This document shows positions 48,472-55,670 of a stretch of DNA of 64,000 bases, piece by piece. The DNA is from Aestuariibaculum sp. M13 (lineage in GTDB: Bacteria; Bacteroidota; Bacteroidia; Flavobacteriales; Flavobacteriaceae): the NCBI RefSeq assembly GCF_024723255.1, contig NZ_JANIAC010000003.1, positions 515,336-579,335 of the forward strand. Reading direction: 5' to 3'. The number at the start of each line of letters is the position of its first letter. Within the stretch, counting starts at the first letter, position 1. The position numbers and the translations under genes are program-made. The notes beneath the pieces are model-generated. The model did no database searches. It was not told where the DNA came from and saw only the letters and a program-made list of their open reading frames with translations.

Positions 48472-49890
48472 ATGAAAACATATATAAATAAATTAAAGAG
48501 CTTGGTATTGGCATCAGTTGTTGTAACCTTATCAAGTTGTAGTATAGAAGACATAAAACCGATTAACCAATTAACTCAAGAAAACACTATTAGAGATGAA
48601 GAATCGGCTCGACAGGTGTTAAATGGGGTGTACGATTTAGGCAGAGAGTTTGATTTAAGTTCTTTCCCTTTGTATTTAGCGGGCTATGGAAATGAAGGGC
48701 TAATAACAGGAAATTTAACCGGTGGAACAGGGTATAATACTAATCAGGTACCGGTAGATAACCAGGTTTTGGCCAATTTGTACAATGCACATTACAAAAT
48801 TATTAATTTGTGTAACTTTTTAATAGAAGGTTTAGAGGCTGGTGATGCTCAAGGTATTTCAGATATTCGTAAAGCTGAAATGCTTTCTGAAGCAAGATTT
48901 CAAAGAGCATTCGCTTACTTTAACCTATTGCGTTATTTTGGGCAGTTTTATGATACAAACTCTATTTACGGAGTTGTATTAAGAAATAATTTTTCAACAG
49001 AATTAGTTGCAGCATCAAGAAATACGGTACAAGAAGTCTATGAATTTATACATGATGATTTAGAGTTTGCTGTAGCCAATGGACCACAGTTTATCGAACA
49101 TTTTTATACGGGAAAATTAGCCGCTCAAGCGCTTTTGGCTAAAGTTGAATTGTATATGGGTAATTACGGTCAGGCTGCTATTTTAGCTAACGATGTTATT
49201 AATAATACCGAAGGTTATGCTCTTGAAACGCAATATGCAGATATATTTGCCAATAGTTTTAATTCGGTAGAAGTTATTTTTGCGCCCGTTACAGGTTCTG
49301 GGCAAGAAGGTGGAACCAATATGAATTTGGTTAACAGAACTTCTTATAGCGAAAATTTGCGCAGCTCGGCAGATGCCCAAGTAGGAGCAGACAATGATGG
49401 CGATTTAACAGGCGCAGGCGCTAATTATGATCCTCGTTTTAGTTTTGCTTATGCCGAAGCTAACCAAGGGCCTAATATGCAAGGTAAATATCCGTTTTTG
49501 GTTAGTACAGCATCGCAAAGTAACACCATGTATCATTTAAGGTTGGCCGAGATATATTTAGTACATGCAGAAGCAGAAGCGAGACGTACGGGAGGCGATT
49601 TAAATGAAGCTCTAAAAAGCCTTAACACCATTAGAAACCGTGCTACAGTTACACCAAAAACACTTTCTGATAGGCCTACGCTGCTTGAAGATATTAGACA
49701 GGAAAAACTATTGGAACTGTTTTTTGAAAATGGAGAGCCTTGGTTTGATTTGGTTCGTTATGATGTGTTGGGAAATATTGATGCATCAAACATAAAAACT
49801 TCAATTATTTCAGAAAAGCAATTTGTTTTGCCAATACCTTCTCAGGTTATTATTGGTAATAAAAATGTAATTCAAAACCCAGATTATTAA
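48472..49890 (+). CDS. SusD/RagB-family surface lipoprotein
   Basis: 472 residues, lipobox LSSC (Cys23), followed by the family start with ARQVLNGVYDLGR. SEARFQRAFAYFNLLRYFGQFY, HLRLAEIYLVHAEAEAR and IRQEKLLELFFENGEPWFDLVR are SusD hallmarks, and it ends in NPDY. It is shorter than the other two SusD proteins here, close to the RagB subgroup that often serves peptides or small glycopeptides as well as glycans. It is 15 bases after the STN-SusC gene. Confidence 0.95.
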   Translation: MKTYINKLKSLVLASVVVTLSSCSIEDIKPINQLTQENTIRDEESARQVLNGVYDLGREFDLSSFPLYLAGYGNEGLITGNLTGGTGYNTNQVPVDNQVLANLYNAHYKIINLCNFLIEGLEAGDAQGISDIRKAEMLSEARFQRAFAYFNLLRYFGQFYDTNSIYGVVLRNNFSTELVAASRNTVQEVYEFIHDDLEFAVANGPQFIEHFYTGKLAAQALLAKVELYMGNYGQAAILANDVINNTEGYALETQYADIFANSFNSVEVIFAPVTGSGQEGGTNMNLVNRTSYSENLRSSADAQVGADNDGDLTGAGANYDPRFSFAYAEANQGPNMQGKYPFLVSTASQSNTMYHLRLAEIYLVHAEAEARRTGGDLNEALKSLNTIRNRATVTPKTLSDRPTLLEDIRQEKLLELFFENGEPWFDLVRYDVLGNIDASNIKTSIISEKQFVLPIPSQVIIGNKNVIQNPDY

Positions 49891-49910
49891 TAATTATCAA
49901 TAAAACAATT

Positions 49911-50942
49911 ATGAGATATCTATTTTTTATAGCCTTGATTTTTAGTGTGTTTTCGTGTATAAATGAACAACCACCTAAAGATTATGTGGTGGTTCATGGC
50001 ACAATTGCCAATCCAATAGACAGTTTAGATTTAAGGCTTTTTAATCCAAAGGAAAATAAAACGGTAATGATCGATGTAGATACAGATGGCCGCTTTAGAG
50101 ATACTTTAAAGTTAGAAAACCCAGCTAATTTTACGGCGGTTTATAAAAGTGCTTTTAATCTTTATTTAGCAAACGATATGGACATCCAATTGCAATTAGA
50201 TGCCGAAAATATTTCTGAAAGTTTAGTATTCTCAGGAAAAGGCCAAGCCGAAAATAATTTCTTGAAATTTAAATTGAAAGGGCTTAATAAACTTTACGGT
50301 AACGACTATAAAACTTATTTTAGTTTAAACCAAGAGGATTTTGATGCTAAAACCAACAATTACCTTAACGCTTTTAAAAGTGAATTGGAAGCTAACAAAG
50401 CAGCTTTAGATTCTGTATTTATTAATAGACAAAAGCGGGAAATGGTTGTTTTTCAGGAGCAAAACTTGTCGCAATACAACGAGCAGCAAAAAATAAATAA
50501 AGCATTAGCCAAAGGAAATAGATCGCCAGAATTTAACGATTATGTTAATTATGCAGGGGGGGCTTCTTCTTTAAAAGACTATAGAGGAAGTTATGTTTAT
50601 ATTGATGTTTGGGCAACTTGGTGTGGTCCTTGTAAATATGAGATACCGTATTTAGAAAAAGTAGAAAAAAAGTACCACGATAAAAATATTAAGTTTGTAA
50701 GTATTTCAATTGACACCAAAAAAGATGAGCAAAAATGGCGTGATATGATTGAGGCAAAAAATATGGGAGGTATCCAACTTTTGGCCGATAATGACTATAA
50801 CTCTCAGTTTGTCAAAGATTATTACATTTACGGCATTCCTAGATTTATTCTTTTAGATCCTGAGGGAAATATTGTTAATTACGATGCGCCGAGACCATCT
50901 GAAGATAAATTAGATGTATTGTTTGCCTCATTAGATATTTAA
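49911..50942 (+). CDS. TlpA-like thioredoxin-fold lipoprotein
   Basis: 343 residues with a lipobox (VFSC, Cys16). The N-terminal about 190 residues are a beta-rich DUF4369-like domain followed by a helical linker. The C-terminal thioredoxin fold contains WATWCGPCKYE with the redox pair Cys238-Cys241 and the cis-Pro region YGIPRFIL. Family members reduce disulfides or cytochrome c-type thiols in the periplasm. It is last in the sigma/FecR-controlled unit, 20 bases after SusD; such pairs suggest that the imported substrate is disulfide-containing peptide or glycopeptide, or that SusC/SusD folding needs it. This is inference. Confidence 0.87.
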   Translation: MRYLFFIALIFSVFSCINEQPPKDYVVVHGTIANPIDSLDLRLFNPKENKTVMIDVDTDGRFRDTLKLENPANFTAVYKSAFNLYLANDMDIQLQLDAENISESLVFSGKGQAENNFLKFKLKGLNKLYGNDYKTYFSLNQEDFDAKTNNYLNAFKSELEANKAALDSVFINRQKREMVVFQEQNLSQYNEQQKINKALAKGNRSPEFNDYVNYAGGASSLKDYRGSYVYIDVWATWCGPCKYEIPYLEKVEKKYHDKNIKFVSISIDTKKDEQKWRDMIEAKNMGGIQLLADNDYNSQFVKDYYIYGIPRFILLDPEGNIVNYDAPRPSEDKLDVLFASLDI

Positions 50943-51005
50943 AGATACATTACTTTGTTTTGAGGAGTTACTAAAAGAAGCAAAATAATACGACCCTTTT
51001 CAAAG

Positions 51006-51034
51006 ACCAGAACAAGCACTTGTTCTGGTTTTTG
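51006..51034 (+). terminator. Rho-independent terminator after TlpA-like gene
   Basis: ACCAGAACAAG (51006-51016) pairs perfectly with CTTGTTCTGGT (51019-51029) and is followed by TTTTTG. It ends the sigma/FecR locus. The rest of 50943-51236 shows nothing else. Confidence 0.88.
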
Positions 51035-51236
51035 TGTTATATGTAAATAAATATTATGGAAAAAATTTAAGATTTTCATATCTCTTATTGAAATGCTATG
51101 GTTGAATACTTTTTCTAGTTAATTTGTTACATGCCCTTCCATGTAAAATTGATAATTAATTTAATTGGTTAATGTTAGGGTCTATAGTGTGTTTAAAGTT
51201 AGTAGATGGATGATTATTTAAAATAGATTTTAAATA

Positions 51237-51638
51237 TCATTTTCTTTTAAATTGTAGCATTAAAATATAAATGTTTTTTTTTAGTTTTCTGTAATCTAAG
51301 ATATGGTTTTTAAAAAATGCCTGTTGCCGTTCATGATCTTTAGAACGTATATGGTCGTAGTCATTTTTTCCGTATTCCAATTCGTTTTTAAGCTGTTGTT
51401 CGTATTTGCACAAATTGCTTAATACAAGAGTGTTTTTTCGTCGTAATGCCTGAATATTACTTGCTATAGCTGTTTTAATAATGAGTTGTTTTTCAATCAT
51501 TCCGAAAACATTTAGTTCTTCATGAATATACTCAACAGTATCCATCCATTGTTGAAGTTCTAAAAAATCTTTTTGAAGTAATAGTCTTCTTTTGGCTTCA
51601 AATTCCCGGGGAGTATAATTGTTATTTATAAATGACAT
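51237..51638 (-). CDS. Small helical protein of unknown function, related to the one at 51829
   Basis: 133 residues, soluble, charged and predicted mostly alpha-helical, with no recognised domain. The segment FLELQQWMDTVEYIHEELN resembles ELKGWLNQLQYINTEIDN of the protein encoded at 51829-52221, and both end with a Y-x-KLK-type helix, so the two are probably paralogues. It is the last gene of the glutamate dehydrogenase cluster, about 105 bases after the 30-aa membrane miniprotein. No function is claimed. Confidence 0.7.
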   Translation of the reverse strand: MSFINNNYTPREFEAKRRLLLQKDFLELQQWMDTVEYIHEELNVFGMIEKQLIIKTAIASNIQALRRKNTLVLSNLCKYEQQLKNELEYGKNDYDHIRSKDHERQQAFFKNHILDYRKLKKNIYILMLQFKRK

Positions 51639-51667
51639 AAAATGTAGGTAATTAGGTTAGTTTGTAA

Positions 51668-51699
51668 AAGACCGTGAACAGACTTTTGTTCACGGTCTT
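51668..51699 (-). terminator. Hairpin after the miniprotein ORF, possible terminator
   Basis: AAGACCGTGAAC (51668-51679) pairs perfectly with GTTCACGGTCTT (51688-51699). On the minus strand a short T run follows. It lies between the 30-aa ORF and the last small gene, so it may cut transcription of the latter. Confidence 0.6.
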
Positions 51700-51743
51700 A
51701 AATATGAAACTATAATAAATCAGATTTAATAAGCGTTTCATTA

Positions 51744-51836
51744 TTATAGCAAAAGCAGAATGATTAGTATAATTAGAGTGGTAATCATTCCGCTCATGAA
51801 ATACATTTTAAAAGGCTTTATTTTGCTCTTAAACAT
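51744..51836 (-). CDS. 30-residue single-membrane-helix miniprotein
   Basis: ATG at 51836, stop at 51744-51746. The product starts MFKSKIKPFKMYFMSGM and continues with a pure hydrophobic stretch ITTLIILIILLLL to the C terminus: a basic amphipathic start and one membrane helix. The start overlaps the last 8 bases of the 130-residue gene in another frame, typical of translational coupling. Similar tiny hydrophobic proteins act as regulators of membrane enzymes or as type I toxins. Which, if either, applies here is unknown. It was found by reading the gap and has no other support. Confidence 0.5.
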   Translation of the reverse strand: MFKSKIKPFKMYFMSGMITTLIILIILLLL

Positions 51837-52221
51837 ATTGTAAAGCACGTTTATATAAAACGTCTTTAAGTTTTTGATATCGGTTTAAGTGATATTGATA
51901 AGTTCGTCGAAGACGTTCATATTCATTTAAGTAAGCCATGTCACACTGTATGTCGTTACATTCCACAACATTCATATAAGTATTTGAATAAGATAAAATC
52001 GTGTCATACAACTCATTATTCTGTGTTTTTCTTTTCGAAAAAAAACTATATATATCATCAGGTATAATGCTGTTGTTTGTGGTTTTTTGATATAGTTTTA
52101 GCAGATTGTCTATTTCAGTGTTTATATATTGCAGCTGATTAAGCCAACCTTTTAGTTCTATACTGTTGTATTTATGTACAACTTCAATGTCAGAATCTTG
52201 TTCGTATATTTTTAAGGTCAT
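51829..52221 (-). CDS. Small helical protein of unknown function (paralogue of 51237)
   Basis: 130 residues, predicted all-helical with a heptad-like C-terminal part (YLNEYERLRRTYQYHLNRYQKLKDVLYKR). No domain or catalytic motif is recognised. It begins 4 bases after the GreA-like gene stop and is related over two blocks to the 133-residue protein downstream. Its context after glutamate dehydrogenase and a GreA/Rnk-like factor under a sigma-54-type promoter suggests a nitrogen- or stress-linked role, which is inference only. Confidence 0.75.
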   Translation of the reverse strand: MTLKIYEQDSDIEVVHKYNSIELKGWLNQLQYINTEIDNLLKLYQKTTNNSIIPDDIYSFFSKRKTQNNELYDTILSYSNTYMNVVECNDIQCDMAYLNEYERLRRTYQYHLNRYQKLKDVLYKRALQYV

Positions 52222-52225
52222 AATA

Positions 52226-52648
52226 TTATTGCTGTGTTATGTTTAGACTCGAATTTGCCGCATTTTGTATGACGTTAAGTATTTTAAGTTCTTTAGGTCC
52301 CGTAGGGAAATTCCAAACAACCTGATCGTCTTCTGCATATCCAAATAAAGCGGCTCCCATGGGCGTAAGAATTGAAATTTTATTGGCTTTCAAGTCTTTT
52401 TCGGCAGGTTGAACAATTTGAATGGTTTTCTCCCAGTTATGGTATGAAGCTACCGTAACGATACTGTTTAATCGCACAATATCTTGCGGCATATCTTCTT
52501 CGTCAAGAACATGAGCTGTTTTTAATTCTTCTATGAATTTAACAAAGGACTTTTTCGTTTCAACATCTTCTGTAAACCCAGATAGATTAAGTAAATGTTT
52601 AACCTGGACATATTCTTTTTTTTCTAAAATTAAATTACCGTATTTCAT
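52226..52648 (-). CDS. GreA/GreB-C-terminal-domain (Rnk-like) transcription factor
   Basis: 140 residues. A short helical N-terminal half (1-65) is followed by the GreA/GreB C-terminal FKBP-like domain: VRLNSIVTVASYHNWEKTIQIVQPAEKD, then ISILTPMGAALFGYAEDDQVVWNFPTGPKEL. The N-terminal coiled coil of real GreA is too short here, so it resembles Rnk-type proteins, which bind RNA polymerase in the secondary channel without cleaving RNA. It lies 11 bases after glutamate dehydrogenase. Confidence 0.85.
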   Translation of the reverse strand: MKYGNLILEKKEYVQVKHLLNLSGFTEDVETKKSFVKFIEELKTAHVLDEEDMPQDIVRLNSIVTVASYHNWEKTIQIVQPAEKDLKANKISILTPMGAALFGYAEDDQVVWNFPTGPKELKILNVIQNAANSSLNITQQ

Positions 52649-52659
52649 AATGGATTTAT

Positions 52660-53958
52660 TTATGGGAAAATCCCGCGTTGTATGTAAGCTTTTTCAATGC
52701 GTTCTATGGCAATACAATAAGCCGCTTTACGTAAGTCTATATTTTCATTTTGTGCATACGCAGAAACTCTATCGAAAGAGTTCTTTATTTTCTTTTCTAG
52801 TTTATCAATAACGTCTACAATTTGCCACAATTCGCCATTTCTGTTTTGAAGCCATTCAAAATAACTGGCAATAACACCTCCTGAGTTACAGAGAATATCT
52901 GGAATGATGGTAATATGTTTTTCCAGTAATATTTTTTCACCCTCAACGTTTATAGGGCCATTGGCGCCCTCAGCAATTAGAGAGGCTTTTATGAGATGGG
53001 CATTGTTTTCAGTAATCTGATTTCCTAAAGCGGCAGGCACGCAAATATGGCAATCTAGAGCAAAAAAGGTATCTTGTTCTATAGCTTGAGCATTAGGATA
53101 ACCAACGAGGCTTCCGTGATTATTTTTCATATACGAAAACAAATCTTCTACAAGAATACCGTTTGGGTTTGTGATACTTCCGAAGGCATCTTGAACTCCA
53201 ATTAATTTAGCGCCGTCTAATTCTAAGAAATAGGCTGCCCAATATCCAACATTACCAAAACCTTGTATGATAAAGGTTTTGTTTTTAAGGCTGTCGTCAT
53301 GTTGCTCAACCCACAATTTAATGGTTAAGTATACCCCGTAACCGGTAGCACGATCTCGACCATCCAGGCCGCCGCTTCCAATAGGTTTTCCGGTAACAAC
53401 ATGCAGGTTTTTAGAACGCTCTGCTGGAGCCTTGGTACTCATGTAAGTGTCCGACATCCAGGCCATGGTTTGTGCATTTGTATTAACATCGGGAGCCGGA
53501 ATATCATGCTCAGGACCAATATTATCACCTAAAGCAAAAGTAAAGCGTCTGGTAATCCGTTCTAATTCGTTTTGAGAATATTTGCTCGGGTCAATTTGAA
53601 TACCTCCTTTCCCGCCACCATAAGGTAATCCTGCCAGCGAGGTTTTCCAGGTCATCCACATTGCTAAGGCTCTTGCTGCATCTATATCTACGGTAGGATG
53701 GTAACGTAATCCCCCTTTATAAGGTCCCAAAGCATTATTATGTTGAACTCTGTAGCCCTGGAAGATTTCAACATCGCCATTATCCATTTTTACAGGAAAA
53801 TTTACGATAATTTCGTTGTTGGTAATGCTTAGTATTTTACGAATATTTGGATGCAGATTAATATGATTTGCAGCGTTGTTGAATTGTTCTAGAACATTTT
53901 TAACCATGCCTTTTGCATTAGGTTTGGCAGGTTTTTTTATATCATTAATTACAGTCAT
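52660..53958 (-). CDS. gdhA: Glutamate dehydrogenase (Glu/Leu/Phe/Val dehydrogenase family)
   Basis: 432 residues, the usual length for hexameric NAD(P)-dependent glutamate dehydrogenase. N-terminal substrate domain with GPYKGGLRYHP, Lys105 in WMTWK, and Lys117 in YGGGKGGI (catalytic and substrate lysines). The C-terminal Rossmann domain has GFGNVGYWAA at about residue 230. It interconverts glutamate and 2-oxoglutarate plus ammonium in the cytoplasm. Cofactor preference is not readable with confidence. A sigma-54-type promoter and a divergent-looking operator lie about 230 bases upstream, and a 53-aa ORF lies between, so it is probably nitrogen- or amino-acid-regulated. The symbol is a family label. 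Confidence 0.9.
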   Translation of the reverse strand: MTVINDIKKPAKPNAKGMVKNVLEQFNNAANHINLHPNIRKILSITNNEIIVNFPVKMDNGDVEIFQGYRVQHNNALGPYKGGLRYHPTVDIDAARALAMWMTWKTSLAGLPYGGGKGGIQIDPSKYSQNELERITRRFTFALGDNIGPEHDIPAPDVNTNAQTMAWMSDTYMSTKAPAERSKNLHVVTGKPIGSGGLDGRDRATGYGVYLTIKLWVEQHDDSLKNKTFIIQGFGNVGYWAAYFLELDGAKLIGVQDAFGSITNPNGILVEDLFSYMKNNHGSLVGYPNAQAIEQDTFFALDCHICVPAALGNQITENNAHLIKASLIAEGANGPINVEGEKILLEKHITIIPDILCNSGGVIASYFEWLQNRNGELWQIVDVIDKLEKKIKNSFDRVSAYAQNENIDLRKAAYCIAIERIEKAYIQRGIFP

Positions 53959-53990
53959 TGTTTTTGTTTTAATTCTTAATAATCTTGTTT

Positions 53991-54152
53991 TTACTGTTTT
54001 ATTGGGTGATTTGAAACGTTTTGCTTGTATTTAATGATTTGGTTTGTTTGCGCATATTCGCTACACGACCATACAGTGTTTTTAAATCTCGTAAGCACGC
54101 AGGTGGACATGTTAATGCATGATAAGCAAATACTAGAAGATTTTGTGTTCAT
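53991..54152 (-). CDS. 53-residue Cys-rich protein directly after a sigma-54 promoter
   Basis: ATG at 54152, stop at 53991-53993, ending 32 bases before glutamate dehydrogenase. The product begins MNTKSSSICLSCINMSTC and contains four cysteines in the pattern C-x2-C-x5-C-x11-C, as expected of a small metal (Zn or Fe) knuckle. There is no signal peptide. The start lies about 22 bases after the predicted +1 of the -24/-12 promoter. It could be a redox or metal sensor of the enzyme operon, or a regulatory leader peptide. No known family was identified. Reality as a gene rests on the promoter position and the Cys pattern. Confidence 0.6.
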   Translation of the reverse strand: MNTKSSSICLSCINMSTCVLTRFKNTVWSCSEYAQTNQIIKYKQNVSNHPIKQ

Positions 54153-54184
54153 ATAATAACTTATTTTACGGTTTCCATTATAAA

Positions 54185-54200
54185 GGCAACCGCTATGCCA
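54185..54200 (-). promoter_or_regulatory. Sigma-54 (-24/-12) promoter of the glutamate dehydrogenase cluster
   Basis: On the minus strand the sequence TGGCATAGCGGTTGCC matches the sigma-54 consensus TGGCAYRNNNNTTGCW in every fixed position except the last. GG and GC elements are correctly spaced. The predicted transcript start is near 54174. An NtrC-type activator is encoded just upstream. Confidence 0.8.
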
Positions 54201-54289
54201 TTATCGCACACAAAAATGATATCATCTTGTAAACCATTGAAGAATAAAGGTTAAGTAGTGGTTTAATTTGAAAGATGCAGAAAAGTAAC

Positions 54290-54325
54290 TGAGGAATTTT
54301 TCCTCAATTGATTCAAAAATCCTCA
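54290..54325 (-). promoter_or_regulatory. Tandem 17-bp operator-like sites for a sigma-54 activator
   Basis: TGAGGAATTTTTCCTCA (54290-54306) is a perfect palindrome with a 3-base centre. A second, less perfect copy with the same right half (TCCTCA) occupies 54309-54325, 19 bases away. Centres are about -124 and -143 from the predicted +1, the usual place of enhancer sites for NtrC-family activators. The sites may alternatively help to terminate the regulator operon. Confidence 0.6.
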
Positions 54326-54338
54326 GTGAACCAAGAAG

Positions 54339-55664
54339 TTAATCTTTGAGTTTTTCCCGAAGCGTTTTACGGTCTATTTGAAGAATTTTAGCAGCTTGAG
54401 TTTTATTGTTGTTGGTTGAATGTAATACGTGCTGAATGTAACGTTTCTCAGCTTCTCTCAACGAAAGTAAATTATTTTCAGGGAAGTTAATGTGGTGTTT
54501 TAAGGCATCAGAAAGATGTTCAACATCAACAGTGTTATCACACATAATAACCGCTCGTTGAATTATGTTTTCTAATTCTCTAATATTCCCAGGCCATTCG
54601 TAGCGCATTAAAACTTCTAAAGCACTTGGGGTTATTTTTATAAATCGGTCTTTATATTCAACACCATATTTAAATAGAAATTTTTCAACCAAAAGAGGAA
54701 TATCATCTTTTCGGTTTTTTAAAGCAGGAACCTCAATTTCAACAACTGTAAGTCGGTAAAACAAGTCTTCGCGAAAACGTCCTGTTTTAATCATGTCTTT
54801 CAGGTTGCTATTAGTAGCAGCAATAACACGAACATCAATTTTTTCTGTTTTTTGCGAACCGACTCTTAGAACTTCTTTTTCCTGTAGCACACGTAATAAT
54901 TTAAGCTGAACAGCGAGAGAGGCATTGCCAATTTCATCTAAAAATATGGTACCGCCATGAGCGGCCTGAAAGAATCCTTGACGGTTATTATCGGCACCGG
55001 TAAAGGCTCCTTTCATGTAACCAAACAATTCGGCTTCCAATAAATTTTCAGGAATACTTCCGCAATTCACAGCAATAAAAGGCGCTTTCGAGAACTTCCC
55101 TTGATAATGAATGGCACGGGCGATAAGTTCTTTTCCAGTGCCACTTTCTCCATGAATAAAAACTGTGGCTTTGTTGTTTTTTACCCGATCTATAATTTGA
55201 AATACCTTGTTGATGGATTTAGAGGCACCAATAAGCTCTCCATATCCATTTTGAAGATTAGCTGTTTGTTTTGTTTCCTTTTTAATGTTTTCATACTTAT
55301 TAAAGGCATTTTGCACCGCATTTAATAATTCTTCTTTGGTGAATGGTTTGGTTAAATACCCCATACCGCCACGTTTAATGACCTCAAGAGAATCCTGAAT
55401 AGAGGGGTAGCCTGTAACAACCAGTTTAGGTAATTGAGGATAATGTTCTGAAACGAATTTCAAAAGCTCAAACCCGTCAACTTCCGGCATTTTTAAATCG
55501 GTGATAAGTAAATCGACCCTTGTATCTCTTAAAATAGAAACGGCTTCTTTAACCGAAATAGCTTTATAGGTATGAAACTGCAATGATTTTAAATGCCTAT
55601 GAATTAATTCCAATATATGAATATCATCATCTACAATCAATATATTTTCCTTTTTTAATACCAT
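54339..55664 (-). CDS. NtrC-family sigma-54-dependent response regulator
   Basis: 441 residues. Receiver domain (1-120) with phospho-acceptor Asp56 in LLITDLKMPEVDG; AAA+ domain (about 145-380) with Walker A GESGTGKE and the GAFTGA loop that contacts sigma-54 (FGYMKGAFTGAD); C-terminal Fis-type HTH (KTQAAKILQIDRKTLREKL). It activates sigma-54 promoters after phosphorylation, most likely by the kinase encoded 6 bases upstream on the same strand. A -24/-12 promoter and two palindromic sites lie immediately downstream of it, making the glutamate dehydrogenase cluster its probable target. Confidence 0.95.
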   Translation of the reverse strand: MVLKKENILIVDDDIHILELIHRHLKSLQFHTYKAISVKEAVSILRDTRVDLLITDLKMPEVDGFELLKFVSEHYPQLPKLVVTGYPSIQDSLEVIKRGGMGYLTKPFTKEELLNAVQNAFNKYENIKKETKQTANLQNGYGELIGASKSINKVFQIIDRVKNNKATVFIHGESGTGKELIARAIHYQGKFSKAPFIAVNCGSIPENLLEAELFGYMKGAFTGADNNRQGFFQAAHGGTIFLDEIGNASLAVQLKLLRVLQEKEVLRVGSQKTEKIDVRVIAATNSNLKDMIKTGRFREDLFYRLTVVEIEVPALKNRKDDIPLLVEKFLFKYGVEYKDRFIKITPSALEVLMRYEWPGNIRELENIIQRAVIMCDNTVDVEHLSDALKHHINFPENNLLSLREAEKRYIQHVLHSTNNNKTQAAKILQIDRKTLREKLKD

Positions 55665-55670
55665 TAATTC

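Noticed and set aside
51668..51699. Hairpin as a strong intrinsic terminator
   Set aside because: The stem is perfect, but only a brief T run follows on the minus strand; it is listed as possible with moderate confidence rather than as strong.
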